64,000 nucleotides of DNA from Stentor roeselii (lineage: Eukaryota; Ciliophora; Heterotrichea; Heterotrichida; Stentoridae). How positions within the stretch are numbered: the stretch's first letter is position 1; each line of letters opens with the position of its first letter. The notes beneath the pieces are model-generated. The model made no database searches. It saw nothing but the letters and a program-made list of their open reading frames with translations, and was not told the origin of the DNA. Both the position numbers and the translations under genes were made by a program. Shown one piece after another: positions 32,309 through 42,627 of the stretch. The stretch lies in NCBI GenBank assembly GCA_006503475.1, contig RSEH01000019.1, forward strand, positions 167,215 to 231,214. Reading direction: 5' to 3'.

Positions 32309-34666
32309 ATGAAGAGATCTTCAGCCTACCCTCGTCTGGCCGCAGAAGACGACTTCAGAGCAGAGACTGACTACACTAAAAATCAAAACGAAATAATAGA
32401 AAGAATCATAAAAGCTCGAGAGTCAATAACAGGCCACAACTTTTCCCAACTAAAGCTGCCATCAAAGCGATACCGAAGCGAGAAATTCGACTCAACGCAA
32501 AGCAAGAAACTTTCAAAGCCATCTGACCCAGTCTCTATATCAAACCAAGAAACAACTCCAGCATCAGAGGCAGTCCAAAAAACTCCAACAATCGGAAAAG
32601 AAGCTGAAAAAAGCCAGCCTGTCTTGAACCTTCCTTTAAAAGATTCGACTCTTCCCCCGTCATTCGCCGCGAAAGACCCTTTTCAACCTGTTGGGAACAC
32701 AGAAAAGTTCTCATTTGAACTTGGGGCGAAAAGACTTAATCGGGACTTTGACCAGGTACCTAAAAAACCAGAGAAAGAAATAAATCCCTTCGCAGTGGAG
32801 AAAAAAGATGAAATCAAGAATTTCGCAGAGTTTTCTAATACAAAATCACAAGAATCAGCGAAAAGTTCACTTTTCGCTTGGAATACAGAAAACACAGGAA
32901 ATACGAAATTATCTTCTACTGGAAATTCGATGTTTTCTGGATTATTTACAAACACTTCAGACCTGTCCTCAGTTTCTACCAAGTTTCCTGCTCCTAAAAC
33001 AACCCAAAATTCACTTTTTCCAGTGAAAGACTCAAAAGTGCAAGAAAATTCAGATAAAGACCTTCCTAAACTTTCTGAAACATCAAAGCCTGGATTTCCT
33101 ACATTTCCACCTTCTTTTAACACACCTAGCGAGTCAAAAGAGGTCCACCCTTCAGTTTCCAATGAATTGCCTCTGATTCCCAAAGACTTCAAATCAGTAT
33201 TTCCAGTTTTTCAGACATCAAAAGCTGAAACATTACCTCAAAAAATTCAAGACCCTCCCTTATTTTCTTTTCCAGGGAACCCTTTCAGCACAACAAAAAT
33301 TGAAAGCCAGTCGAAAAATCCTTTCAATCCAATTTCATCCGATATGAAGCCTTCAGAATCCATCGAAACTAAATCATCTCAAATTCCATCTCTTCCAACA
33401 TCAGAGCCTTCATCTTCATCACCTCCAAAAGGGTCGATTTTCCAAGTTTCTGATTCAAAATCACAGACATCTTCGTTATTTTCAGATAAATTCGGTCAGT
33501 CACTTTTCAAAGCCCCAGCAGTACAAAGTTCTTTATTCAACGTTTCAAAGAGTTCTGAATTGAAAAACATTAACTATATTCCAAGTACTGGAGGAGAGAC
33601 TAAAAGTCCTTTTCATGATATTTTCAAGTCCTCCACCTTTACTTCGGGCATCGGGTCTACCAATAAAAGAGCAAAATTGACTGATGAAGAAAGAGTCGCT
33701 GCTGGGCAGTACCCGGATTTAGAGACTGTTAATAAGACAGCTGATGAGAAGGAAAGTCAAACTGCTAGTCTAAGAAAAGAATTCATTACTAGTCCTTCTG
33801 TTTCTGCAGCTTTGGCTTCAGGGAAATTGGATTGTGACTTGGGAAAGGCAACTGGGAGTTTTGAGAATCAGGAAAAATCTGGTGTTAAGATGAATTCGCT
33901 TTTTCCTAACTTGCAAGGGTCTGGATTGTTTGCGAAAAAAGAAGAGAAGATTGATGATGCACAGAAAACTGGAAATTTGTTGGGAAATAGTACTTCTGGG
34001 ACAGGGGTATTTGGAAATAGTGCTTCTGGGACAGGGTTATTTGGAAATAGTACTTCTGGGACAGGGTTATTTGGAAATAGTACTTCTGGGGCAGCGTTAT
34101 TTGGAAATAGTGCTTCTGGGACAGGGTTATTTGGAAATAGTACTTCTGGAGCAGGGTTATTGGGAAATACCGCTTCTGGGGCAGGGTCATCTGGAAATAG
34201 TACTTCTAGTGCAGGTTTATTTGGAAATCCCACTTCTGGTTCAGGGTTATCAGGAAATAGTGGATCTGGTGGAGGGTTATTCGGAAATATTTCCTCTAGC
34301 ACAGGTTTATTCGGAAATAACTCTTCAGGTTTATTTGGAAATTCCACCTCTCCACCAGGAGGTAATTCTTTATTCTCACCAAATACCGGCTCCCTTTTCG
34401 CTCCAAGCTCGAATTTTAATTCTGGGTTAAATCTTCCGCAGAAGACAGTCTCGCTCTTTGGGTCCAATAGCACTTCAGGTTCTTCTAGTTTATTCAACAA
34501 TTCAGAAAGCATAAAACCTCCACCGGCTCCTCCTGTGAAGTTACCTTCAAATACCAGCAACAACCCTTTTTTTGTTCAAAGTTCAGAGAAAATCGATTCA
34601 AATGCTTTTCTTGAAGAAGAAGGATACGCCTCTGGAGCATCTGGTTCAGAAGAAGACGATCATTAA
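32309..34666 (+). CDS. FG-repeat nucleoporin-like protein (785 aa)
   Basis: Likely nuclear pore component forming the permeability barrier. The N-terminus (YPRLAAEDDFRAETDYTKN...) is charged. The middle is Ser/Pro/Lys-rich with scattered SLFP, SLFA and LFS motifs. Residues about 555-690 form an array of twelve or so near-identical 10-residue units G-N-S-T-S-G-T-G-L-F, so the LFGN cores are spaced exactly 10 apart. More SLFGS and SLFNN follow, and the tail is acidic (GSEEDDH). The array marks it as an FxFG/GLFG-type nucleoporin, but the orthologue (Nup50-like, Nup98-like or other) cannot be fixed. Confidence 0.78.
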   Translation: MKRSSAYPRLAAEDDFRAETDYTKNQNEIIERIIKARESITGHNFSQLKLPSKRYRSEKFDSTQSKKLSKPSDPVSISNQETTPASEAVQKTPTIGKEAEKSQPVLNLPLKDSTLPPSFAAKDPFQPVGNTEKFSFELGAKRLNRDFDQVPKKPEKEINPFAVEKKDEIKNFAEFSNTKSQESAKSSLFAWNTENTGNTKLSSTGNSMFSGLFTNTSDLSSVSTKFPAPKTTQNSLFPVKDSKVQENSDKDLPKLSETSKPGFPTFPPSFNTPSESKEVHPSVSNELPLIPKDFKSVFPVFQTSKAETLPQKIQDPPLFSFPGNPFSTTKIESQSKNPFNPISSDMKPSESIETKSSQIPSLPTSEPSSSSPPKGSIFQVSDSKSQTSSLFSDKFGQSLFKAPAVQSSLFNVSKSSELKNINYIPSTGGETKSPFHDIFKSSTFTSGIGSTNKRAKLTDEERVAAGQYPDLETVNKTADEKESQTASLRKEFITSPSVSAALASGKLDCDLGKATGSFENQEKSGVKMNSLFPNLQGSGLFAKKEEKIDDAQKTGNLLGNSTSGTGVFGNSASGTGLFGNSTSGTGLFGNSTSGAALFGNSASGTGLFGNSTSGAGLLGNTASGAGSSGNSTSSAGLFGNPTSGSGLSGNSGSGGGLFGNISSSTGLFGNNSSGLFGNSTSPPGGNSLFSPNTGSLFAPSSNFNSGLNLPQKTVSLFGSNSTSGSSSLFNNSESIKPPPAPPVKLPSNTSNNPFFVQSSEKIDSNAFLEEEGYASGASGSEEDDH
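33983..34345 (+). repeat. 30-bp coding minisatellite (FG array)
   Basis: About 12 copies of a 30-nt unit encoding GNSTSGTGLF. The left copies are nearly identical at DNA level and the right ones more diverged. The third-base pattern keeps other frames open too, but those are by-products. Confidence 0.9.
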
Positions 34667-34884
34667 TAAATAAAAATGATTGAATGTGAAGGTTAAGACA
34701 TTTTTAAAATGGAGTAATTCAAGTTTTTTCTAAAATCTGAATTTTTCTATTAAATGATAAAATTTCCTTCCTCAATTCCATAAAAACCTCGAAAAAAAAG
34801 ACATTATTTTAAAACTCCTTACAATTGATACTCCTCTAAAATGACTTTCAACATTTCTCTAAAAACATCAACCTTTAATATAAT

Positions 34885-35694
34885 TTAATTCGAATTAATC
34901 AAGATCCACGGATGTCTCAAAGCCTGCTGCAAACTCATTCTCTCCTCCGGATCCCTGGAAAGCAGTCTAGAAATAAAATCCTTGGCTTGAGGCGTGAAAA
35001 AGTACGGCCAGTCAAACCTAACCTCAGCAATATTGTTATAAATCTCTCGATTTCCTTGTTCCCCAAAAGGAGTTTTCCCAGCAAGAAATTCAAAAGTGAG
35101 TACTCCAATCGCCCAGCAGTCGACTCTAAAGTCATACTGTTGTTTCAAAACCATTTCAGGTGGTAAATATTCAGTAGTTCCACAAAAAGTGTCACGTTTT
35201 TCTTTTCCTCGATAACTCCACCCGAAATCAGCGATTTTTACAACATCGCCTGAAAGAAGAAGGTTTTCTGGCTTTAAGTCTCGATGCATTACGCCTTCCT
35301 CATGCATATAAATGAAGCCTCTTATCACTTGCATGATGTAACCCGCCGCTCTTCGATCTGTGAACCTGTCGCATTCTCGGAGGACTGTGAAAAGGTCGCC
35401 TTCTGGAGCGTATTCGAGAATTAGATAAACTCTTTTGTTGTCGTAGAAATATGCGTAAAGACGTAGAATGTTCTCGTGACGTAGTTTTGATTGGACTTCT
35501 ATTTCGGTTTTTAGCTGCTTTTCATGGTTGCATTGCACCAGCTGGGCTTTTTTCAATATTTTTAAAACTACTACGAATTTGCTCATCTTTTCCCGAGCCA
35601 TGTAAGCTTTTCCGAATTTTCCCTCACCGAGAACTTTGCCGATTTCGAAATCATTTAAAGTCCACATTCTGACTGGTTTTGAATTTTCCGCCAT
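34885..35694 (-). CDS. Aurora kinase (269 aa)
   Basis: Mitotic Ser/Thr kinase. It has the Gly loop GEGKFG (residues 23-28), catalytic Lys45 in VVVLKILKK, and Aurora hallmarks RHENILRLYAYFYD and YLILEYAPEGDLF. Further motifs are HRDLKPENLLL, DFGWSY (the Trp after DFG is typical of Aurora), activation loop KRDTFCGTTEYLPPEM and DCWAIGVLTFEFLAGKTPF. It is little more than the kinase domain, with a very short N-terminus as in other ciliate Auroras. The T-loop Thr in the TFCGT context supports activation by a TPX2 or INCENP-like partner (inference). No intron. Confidence 0.95.
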   Translation of the reverse strand: MAENSKPVRMWTLNDFEIGKVLGEGKFGKAYMAREKMSKFVVVLKILKKAQLVQCNHEKQLKTEIEVQSKLRHENILRLYAYFYDNKRVYLILEYAPEGDLFTVLRECDRFTDRRAAGYIMQVIRGFIYMHEEGVMHRDLKPENLLLSGDVVKIADFGWSYRGKEKRDTFCGTTEYLPPEMVLKQQYDFRVDCWAIGVLTFEFLAGKTPFGEQGNREIYNNIAEVRFDWPYFFTPQAKDFISRLLSRDPEERMSLQQALRHPWILINSN

Positions 35695-36030
35695 ATGCTT
35701 TATTATTAAGGGGATGAGAAGAGATTATTTATTTGGGTGAAAGGTTTCAAGAGGTTTTAAGATTAATTTTAAAATAGATTCTAAGTAGTTGGCAGAGATG
35801 AAAGATTTTTAGATAGAAATTTTCATATTTAGTGAAAGTTATGAAATTTTTCTCCTAATTGGAAATCAGTTACCTCATTAAAGCAAAAATAAACATACTG
35901 CTTGGAATTTAATCGTTTTTTTGATTATTCTGGCATATTTTAGATGCTTGATTCAGTTAAAATCATCTTAATCAATTTTGGAAAAAATATTTTGTTTAAG
36001 CAAATTTTCCACTGGCTCCAACATATGTAA
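35695..36030. promoter_or_regulatory. Divergent intergenic region
   Basis: 336 nt between Aurora (-) and the zinc-finger gene (+). AT-rich, with no recognised RNA or repeat. It presumably contains both promoters. Confidence 0.4.
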
Positions 36031-36381
36031 ATGGAGTCAGCAAATTTCAGAAGGACTTTTAAATCAACTCAGAATCATTCAGAAGAAAATGATTCTGAAG
36101 AGCAAGTTACCCACTGCATGATATGCAAGAAAGCTTTTGTAAATTCCAGAGGAGTCAAGCAGCACATTGGAAAAATTCATAGAAGATCAGAAAAAAGGAT
36201 AAAATGTGAGAAGTGCTTGAAAAAATTTAAGACCAAGTATTCGTTAAAGGCTCATCAGATGTCCGTGCACGAAAAAGTGACTCAAATCACTTGCATAGTC
36301 TGCAGCAAAGTATTTTCTAGCAAATATACTCATGCTTTTCACAAGAAAAAATTCCACCCACCAGGCACGAGTATTGAGTAG
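36031..36381 (+). CDS. Small C2H2 zinc-finger protein (116 aa)
   Basis: Three C2H2 fingers fill the protein: CMICKKAFVNSRGVKQHIGKIH, CEKCLKKFKTKYSLKAHQMSVH and CIVCSKVFSSKYTHAFHKKKFH. The H-x3-4-H spacing is intact in all three, and the linkers are not the TGEKP type. It may bind DNA or RNA. No other domain is present. The start is ATG 36031 in an A-rich context. Confidence 0.85.
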   Translation: MESANFRRTFKSTQNHSEENDSEEQVTHCMICKKAFVNSRGVKQHIGKIHRRSEKRIKCEKCLKKFKTKYSLKAHQMSVHEKVTQITCIVCSKVFSSKYTHAFHKKKFHPPGTSIE

Positions 36382-37017
36382 ATTAGTTTAAAGATTAGAC
36401 TTTGATAGCGACAATTAAAGATTAATCAATTTGACTGGTGACTTATCCTTTTTGGGGTATCCCTCATAGTCAAATATTAGTATAAATGAAAAAAAATATT
36501 TTTTAGGTTGAGCTGAAACAAAGAAGAGGAATCTCACATGAATTAGCATGTTGAGAAGATTTCTACTGATTGAGAAAAGTTTTATAGGAATCGAATTTAT
36601 TATGTCGGATAATAAAATGAAAAAAATTCTGAAAAATAATACTGACGATTGGATTTTAGTTAAGGGCACCATCATTCGATTGGGTTTCAAGCTTTAATTT
36701 TAATAATTTAAGACCAGACCTATTGATTTGAGCTGGCCGGATATTTTATGAAAACAATGATCTGCATTTACATTTTGTATATTAATTTGAAATTTAAATA
36801 GTTATTTATGATAGATTGGCTTTGTATTACTGAGTTTGTCATGAAATAAACGCTTTAAGTAAATTTCTAGTCTATTCAATCCAAACAAACAAATATTAAA
36901 ATTATTTCTATCGACTTGCAAAATTATTTATAATAAATTGCAAGGATCCCTTAGAACTATCATAACATCATCTTATTTTAGTCATATTCTTCAATAAATA
37001 TCTTTAAACCATACCTA
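36382..37017. other. Intergenic stretch, possible gene relic
   Basis: Two weak opposite readings overlap. The minus-strand frame 36415-36675 is hydrophobic with no domain. A plus-strand frame ending TAA at about 36696 encodes MSDNKMKKILKNNTDDW... and WILVKGTIIRLGFKL, reminiscent of the end of an FHA-type fold. Neither is convincing as a gene. Confidence 0.3.
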
Positions 37018-38202
37018 TTAATTAATAATCATTTTAACAAAACCTAACAAAACAGCAGTCGCAAATTTTCCAGCTCTTTCATATTTCTTAAGACTTTCTT
37101 CATTTTTCATATCTCTTGCCTTTTTTTTATGCTTTTCTTCATGAATTTTCCATAGTTGAACTATTTGCTTACATTTTTTCTTTGTGATAAGCTTCACTTG
37201 GTTACAGAACTTGCCAATAAGCATCTTGCTTAAGATAGGAAAGTCTGAATGAGCAGGGTTGTTGATATCGCAGAAACCCCAATGATAGATTCTTCCTAGA
37301 CTGGGTTTCTGTCCTACTTTGATTCTCGAAACTGCGGAAATGACACTAAAAGGCGGGTATCCACCAATACAACCTAACACATCTTCATCCTTAGGCTGAA
37401 AAATTTCAATTCCAGCTTCCAACAACTGTCCCATAACAATTTTCTTAAACTTTTTAATCTCTTCAACAGTGCAGGTATCCGCCTTGCCAATGACAGGAAT
37501 AACAGTAGTAAACTTATTAATTTCCTTAAGCGCTTTGACATCATCCTGTTTAAGTACAGCATCAATAAAATAAAGACAAGCATGAACTCGTTGATCAACT
37601 TTTTGAGGGTCTTTCTTATACTCAACGATTTGTGTGAGAAGATACTTAGAAACAAGTTTAGTCCAAATAGCGACATCCCGATAAGAGCCATATCCAGGGG
37701 TATCAATAAAATCAATCAAAAAATCAATTTTTCCTTCAGTCCTTCTCGCTTTATAATGCACGATTTCAGTCGTAGTCGGAATAACATCAGAACAGTCCTG
37801 AAAAGACTGAAAATAATTAAATTTCAAGTACATGTAAGTACTGATGAAACTTGTTTTCCCCAGTCCTGAGTCCCCTGCGACTAAAATGTTGTAATAAACT
37901 TTTTCTGCTGGTTTATCTTCAATCATCAGCTGCAACTCGCTTTTCAGTGAAAGACCTGAAGAGTCACTACTCGGAGTTGAGTTGTAGTAAATTGACTTTA
38001 CTGTTGACGTACTTGAAATACGACGGAATAGATAAGGACGATTTGACTCTTCGTTGTAGTGAATCATCGCAAATGCCATGTTTTTCTCGATTTCTTCTGA
38101 AATGTTCGCGTTTTCTCTGAGGTTGTCTTGAAGAAACTTCGACATCAGGGACTGCCCTGAGTCAAGGTTCTCGATTTTTTCAAGGTTTTCTTGTGTCAGC
38201 AT
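37018..38202 (-). CDS. Septin-family GTPase (394 aa)
   Basis: P-loop GDSGLGKTS (residues 110-118), switch II DTPGYG, the septin-style RVHACLYFI and GKAD as the G4 element. The septin unique element GRIYHWG lies near residue 310. A Lys-rich coiled C-terminus ends in a short amphipathic or membrane-seeking helix (KFATAVLLGFVKMI), which could anchor it to membranes as in some ciliate septins. The N-terminal 95 residues are acidic and likely disordered. Septins form filaments at membranes, cortex and cilia base. The start TATAAATG is shared with several other genes. Confidence 0.88.
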   Translation of the reverse strand: MLTQENLEKIENLDSGQSLMSKFLQDNLRENANISEEIEKNMAFAMIHYNEESNRPYLFRRISSTSTVKSIYYNSTPSSDSSGLSLKSELQLMIEDKPAEKVYYNILVAGDSGLGKTSFISTYMYLKFNYFQSFQDCSDVIPTTTEIVHYKARRTEGKIDFLIDFIDTPGYGSYRDVAIWTKLVSKYLLTQIVEYKKDPQKVDQRVHACLYFIDAVLKQDDVKALKEINKFTTVIPVIGKADTCTVEEIKKFKKIVMGQLLEAGIEIFQPKDEDVLGCIGGYPPFSVISAVSRIKVGQKPSLGRIYHWGFCDINNPAHSDFPILSKMLIGKFCNQVKLITKKKCKQIVQLWKIHEEKHKKKARDMKNEESLKKYERAGKFATAVLLGFVKMIIN

Positions 38203-38701
38203 TTATATGAAAATTTTAAGAAAATGGCTTATGTTAAAAGGGTTGGAATGTTCAGAGCTTGTTGATAATTTCGGATTTTTTTGGAAATTTTGGGAATTTT
38301 AATCGGGTGAAATTTTAGAAAAGTTTTTAAGGTTTAAGGTTTTGGTTGAAGGAGATTTAAGGGATTTTTAGTGATTTCGGAAATTTGAGGATTGTTGAAT
38401 TTATTGTGATCGATTTTTTTGTTTTGAGTTTTTAGAACAAATTTTAATGATCATCAATTTATTTGGAATTGATTCTACTGCTTCAAAGTTGTCTTAAGTT
38501 TGATCTGAAGTTATAAAAATTAAGCAAAAGATGCACCAAACAAGACAAACCACCTGACAAATTGAAAAAGTCAACAAATGTTAATTTTTATTGAATCGGA
38601 AACTTTAAAGTTTTATTGAAAAACTAAAAAAAAGCAGCTAATTTGTTGATAAAGTCTTTTAAACTGAAGAAAAGTAGTCTATGCTTATTTAAAACCATTC
38701 C
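38203..38701. promoter_or_regulatory. Intergenic, septin upstream region
   Basis: 499 nt upstream of the septin gene and downstream of the PRL gene, both on the minus strand. AT-rich with runs of GGAATTTT/AAATTTT. No gene or RNA seen. Confidence 0.35.
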
Positions 38702-39217
38702 CTAGCAGATTATACAGCAAGAAGTCGTATTAAACGCTTTAGTTCTCCGATAGTTGCTGAGAAGTCTAACTTGCTGAGAGTTTAACGCACCAGGTCTATG
38801 TTTTCTAATAAGTAGAATAGCCTCATGAGGGTCCATCCCATACTCAATCAAAGCGATTCCAACAAGGACAGGAGCCCTTCCAAGTCCAGCCAAGCAATGA
38901 ACAGCAATAATAGGCTGTTGTGTTTCAGATTTTTCAATAAAAGTTTCTCGTACAAGACTAAGCCAAGCAGAAATTTTGCCCCTAGGCGGTACAGTTCCAT
39001 CTTGAAAATACAAGTCCTAGTTACCTCTTACATGAACCTTCACTCCATAACTTTCAAAAACACTGGGCTCATAAACCCCTTCACATGTTCTAACCAGGTC
39101 GTAGACCTGGTTTTCCTTCAAAAAAAAAGCATATTCTTCAGCATTGTCTCTAGCCGGAGCATCCATAATCAGAAACTTCAATTTTTCATGAGTGACGAGT
39201 GAGGGCTTGTTAATCAT
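38702..39217 (-). CDS. PRL-type protein tyrosine phosphatase (PTP4A-like, 166 aa)
   Basis: Coding on the minus strand is joined 39217-39032 and 39016-38702. It is almost exactly the family length. The active site HCLAGLGRAP has Cys103 and Arg109 in the CX5R layout, followed by VLVGIALIEYGMDPHEAILLIRKHRPGALNSQQ, very close to animal PRLs. The general acid lies in the exon joined by the intron (VHDLYFQDGTVPP, where animal PRLs have WPFDDG). The C-terminus SCCIIC is a possible prenylation (CaaX) signal, as in other PRLs. PRLs also bind CNNM magnesium transporters (family knowledge). Confidence 0.93.
39017..39031 (-). other. 15-nt intron
   Basis: GTAAGAGGTAACTAG on the minus strand, phase 0, in the PRL gene. 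The join restores the VH-D-YFQDG general-acid region. Confidence 0.93.
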
Positions 39218-39245
39218 TTTCTTAATTTCAATTACTTAAGATTTC

Positions 39246-40166
39246 TTATAACCTATTCTGTGACTTGATGTAAGTCAAAGTTTCTTTGTAGTCGTTGTAA
39301 GGTAAAAAGATTGAGAAATTCAAGTACGAGTAAACAAGGAACTCTGCTTCTAAGATCATTTTTTTAGTTAAGAGATCATGCTTGTCCATATGGTACAGCT
39401 CTTTGAATAGCTTGTCTTTTTTCAATTTAATTTCGTCCATGTGATTTTCTTCAATGAACTTAAAAGCCAGCAAAAGACAAACAGCGGCAAAGAGTTTTCG
39501 ATTTGTCTTATTCACTAGATTCGTATTGAGAAGCACTTGAAAGCAGGTCAAGCCCAAAGCTAGAGTCGAAGCTTCAAAGTCCACGATTTTCCAGACCTTA
39601 ATGATGAGGTCTTCCCTTAGATTAACTAACTTACTGAGGGTCAACTTGGTGTCTAAAAATGAGAAAGTATTGAAAAACTCTTCATTCATGCCTTGCTTGA
39701 TAGGACTTGGAATGATTCTGCCCGGATATTCATTCAAATTGATAAAAGGCCTCAGAGGATTTTTCTGACAAGTACAAATAAGACAGTGTTTATATGATTT
39801 TTTTATTACTCCAGAAGTGATCCATGCCTGGACTTTGCCGATTTGAATATCTTCTTCTTCAGTTCTTTTTATTCCGAGATGTGGAGTTGTCTCACAAGGA
39901 ATTAATAAAAGGGGCTCAGGAGAGGGTTGATTGCGAGGAATTATTACTGGAGAACCTGTTGTTATACTTTTTAAGAAAGAAATCGCTCGAGATTTGAAGT
40001 CTTCGGAATTTGAACGGGTTTCTGGGTAAGAATCGATTAAACTTCGAGATTGCATCAGTTTTGGATGGCTTGGGGGCGAAGACTCGCATGATTTTTTTGA
40101 AGTTTTAAGAGAGTCTTTTACTAGATTTGCAGGATGATTTTTAGAGATTTTTCCTTCATCAGCCAT
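39246..40166 (-). CDS. CABLES-like cyclin-box protein (306 aa)
   Basis: The C-terminal 150 residues match the cyclin-box region of CABLES1/2 (CDK5 and ABL1 enzyme substrate). Key blocks are LTLSKLVNLREDLI, STLALGLTCFQVLLNTNLVNKTNRKLFAAVCLLLAFKF, a KLFKELYHMDKHDLLTKKMILEAEFLV equivalent, and SYLNFSIFLPYNDY at the end. The N-terminal half is Ser/Pro-rich and disordered. Animal CABLES proteins connect cyclin-dependent kinases to other kinases. Here the role is inferred only from the fold. Confidence 0.78.
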   Translation of the reverse strand: MADEGKISKNHPANLVKDSLKTSKKSCESSPPSHPKLMQSRSLIDSYPETRSNSEDFKSRAISFLKSITTGSPVIIPRNQPSPEPLLLIPCETTPHLGIKRTEEEDIQIGKVQAWITSGVIKKSYKHCLICTCQKNPLRPFINLNEYPGRIIPSPIKQGMNEEFFNTFSFLDTKLTLSKLVNLREDLIIKVWKIVDFEASTLALGLTCFQVLLNTNLVNKTNRKLFAAVCLLLAFKFIEENHMDEIKLKKDKLFKELYHMDKHDLLTKKMILEAEFLVYSYLNFSIFLPYNDYKETLTYIKSQNRL

Positions 40167-40309
40167 TAAAACAATTAGACAAAGATCTTAAGGTTATTTT
40201 CGACTTGACATTTTTTAGAAGACTTTAATTAAGTAGAAAAATTTTGATTGAAATAAGTGGAAATTAGATGGACTTTAGACATCAATCATCTAAGTTTATT
40301 TAAAGATCC

Positions 40310-41932
40310 CTAATGATGATAAGCACTCATCGGTCTCACTACTTTTTTCCCAGCAGTAGGAGGTCGAGTTTCGCCAAGATCCTCTTCATTCTGTGAAGGA
40401 ATTTTATTCTTTGCAGTTTTAACCCTAGTATTGATACTATCAGGTTGTATCCCAGCAAGCATTCTCGAAAACCCAGGTCCTGCCCTAGCAATGCGATCCG
40501 AAGGGTCTCGATAAGGCATTTTATTCCAAGAGTAATAAGCAGCTGAGATTCCTTTCAACTTCTCAAGATTAGTTTCACAAGAAGCACAAGACCATCCCCC
40601 AAGTGGTTTTTTTGCGAACATTGCATCATCTCCAGTGGGTTTCCTGCTTCCAAATTCAATGAATTCACGAATCATGCTTTCCAAGTACTTCAAAGATCTT
40701 TTTGTATCGGCTCGGTCTGCGAATTTGTTTCCCATGGCTTCGCAAACTGCAATCACTTTTTCTTGAAGTCTTTCTTCTAAAGATTTAAAGTCGGATAGAC
40801 TTGCTTTGGTGTCGAGAAGAGAACGAAGGTCTTTTATTGCGATCCAAATTTCAGCGTCTCCTGAAGATGGGTGGAAGTTGCTTAGAGATGATAGTTTTTC
40901 GTCGTGGTCGGATAACTTCTGCATTATGAAGGATATGTTTGAGATGTTTGATGGGGCAGATTGGATGGGTTCGGAGGTTTTAAAGGATTTTAAGAGGTTC
41001 ATCACTTCTGAAGTATCAATCTTCGCCTTAATTTTCTCCTCCAAAGCAGTAACTCTCCGAGTAAGACTTTCCAAAGCATTAGTCAACGAAGCAATCCCAT
41101 CAGATTTTTTCTTAAGCATCTCAACATCCCTTCTAATTTCCTCAAGCAGCAACTCACTGATTCCTGCTCCAGAAGGCAAAGATTTAAGAAAGTCAAGATC
41201 AGTCCTGTCAGCTTTCGACTTGAGTCGATCTTCCATCAGATTCAAGTTTTGTTTGAAAAGTCTGACTTCATCTTGAAGTTTTTGCATTAACTCCTGAAAA
41301 TGTTTCATTGAATTTTCCAAGTCGGTTATTCGACTTGCATGCTTTTCTTCTATTTTCAGGTGTTTTTCATCGACTTGTCGTAGTTTGTTCTCGAATTCTG
41401 AGTAAAAATCTGATGAAATCCCGGGACTTGAGGAGCCTAAAGAGCTGATCATCTTTAAAAGTCTTTGAATCTCGGATGTGTGATGGTCTAAAGTGTCTTC
41501 ATGCTGGTTTATTGAGTGTGAAAGTGATTCGGTCAGTGAGTTTAGGTTGGAAAGGCTTTTTTCGTGCTTTTCGGAAGACTTTTCAAGGATTTCGATGTTT
41601 TTTTCGCATTTTTCTACTTGTGACTTCAGCTTTTTCAAGTCGTCGGTATTTGACTTTAGTCTGGAGTCGTGTGACTCTGATGTCTGGCTTAGGTGTACGA
41701 TCTGGTCTTTTGCTTCTTTTACGGAACGGGTTAAGGAGTCGAGGTCTTGCTTTGAAGGGATGTCTCTGTGTGAGCCTTACCTAAGTGATTTGAAATTAAG
41801 TTCATGTCGACGTAAAGAGTCAAGAATGAACTGGAAAACGACTTTAAAACTGTCTTGATTGAATGACAATGATAAAATACTCTCTATCGAGACCGGGTAC
41901 TCCAGGGCTAGGTCCACTCGAATGTCAACCAT
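40310..41932 (-). CDS. Coiled-coil protein with C-terminal SCASC motif (535 aa)
   Basis: Coding on the minus strand is joined 41932-41781 and 41765-40310. The start codon lies in a small first exon that begins MVDIRVDLALEYPVSIESIL. An intron with a CAG acceptor follows, and removing it keeps the frame. Residues about 55-420 are coiled coil with heptads. The C-terminus has KKPLGGWSCASCETNL and WNKMPYRDPSDRIARAGPGFSRML, a block I associate with ciliate cytoskeletal coiled-coil proteins and possibly with the DUF4795/QRICH2 group, which is sperm-flagellum linked. That link is uncertain. It is divergent from TMEM17 (59 nt). Confidence 0.8.
41766..41780 (-). other. 15-nt intron with CAG acceptor
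   Basis: GTAAGGCTCACACAG on the minus strand, phase 2. Retention gives TAA. Removal links a 50-codon first exon with its ATG to the coiled-coil frame. Confidence 0.85.
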
Positions 41933-41991
41933 TTTGAATATTAGACCCAATCTTTGGGTTTTTACACTACTTGCTCAGATAATTTATATAA

Positions 41992-42627
41992 ATGAACGTG
42001 GAAACTGAACCGGATGAGCAAAAGGGATTCATCAACTTAGCAAGTCACCATGAAAAATATATCAAAACAGCGAAGGTGCGAGTTGTTGAAAGTGAGATAA
42101 GTGCATATCTTCCCCTGCAGATCCTCATATTCTACCACTGGTACTACACTTTTCTAATGTTCTTTCTTCTTGCCGCGCTTTCAGGATACAAACATCTCTA
42201 CTTCAAAAAGAAAAATCCAATCGATATCATCGTAATATTAGTATGGTTCATCGCAGAGTTAATCCGACAGTACTTCGGTTTCCTGGGAAACACAAACGAG
42301 AACTTCTCAGAGTTGATAGCCTTCGTAATAATTTCCTTTTTCTTCGCAGTTCCTCTTCTCGGTTACCAGTTCATTGCATTCGAAGTAACTTTCCCTTTGG
42401 ACACAGCAATGGGAATAATCCAAGCCTTATTCCTAATATTCGAGATAATTTTCTGCATAATCGCAATACGAAAGCTGGTGCGTAACCAAACCGCGATATT
42501 TTTTTTAAGAAACTCAAGACCAGAGATGTACAACCGAGTAAGTCCTACTTAGAAAAACGTGAAAACTTCAAAAGAAATAAATTCAAGTTACAAGGCGAAG
42601 ACAGTCGGAATATCTCATTATGAATAA
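41992..42627 (+). CDS. TMEM17: TMEM17-like ciliary transition-zone protein (206 aa)
   Basis: Coding is joined 41992-42537 and 42553-42627. Four membrane segments and blocks such as LPLQILIFYHWYYTF, ELIRQYFGFLGNTNENFSELIAF, LLGYQFIAFEVTFPLDTAMGIIQALFLIFEI and RKLVRNQ align with TMEM17. TMEM17 belongs to the MKS/B9 complex that gates the cilium base (family knowledge). The intron adds a 24-residue basic tail. The stop codon TAA ends at 42627, and the stop of the opposite-strand gene begins at 42628. Confidence 0.92.
42538..42552 (+). other. 15-nt intron
   Basis: GTAAGTCCTACTTAG, phase 0, in TMEM17. Without splicing the protein would end four codons later. Confidence 0.88.

Noticed and set aside
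33868-34563. Long open frames on both strands across the nucleoporin repeat
   Set aside because: They follow from the 30-bp unit being stop-free in several frames. Only the plus-strand frame gives FG repeats and continues into unique sequence on both sides.
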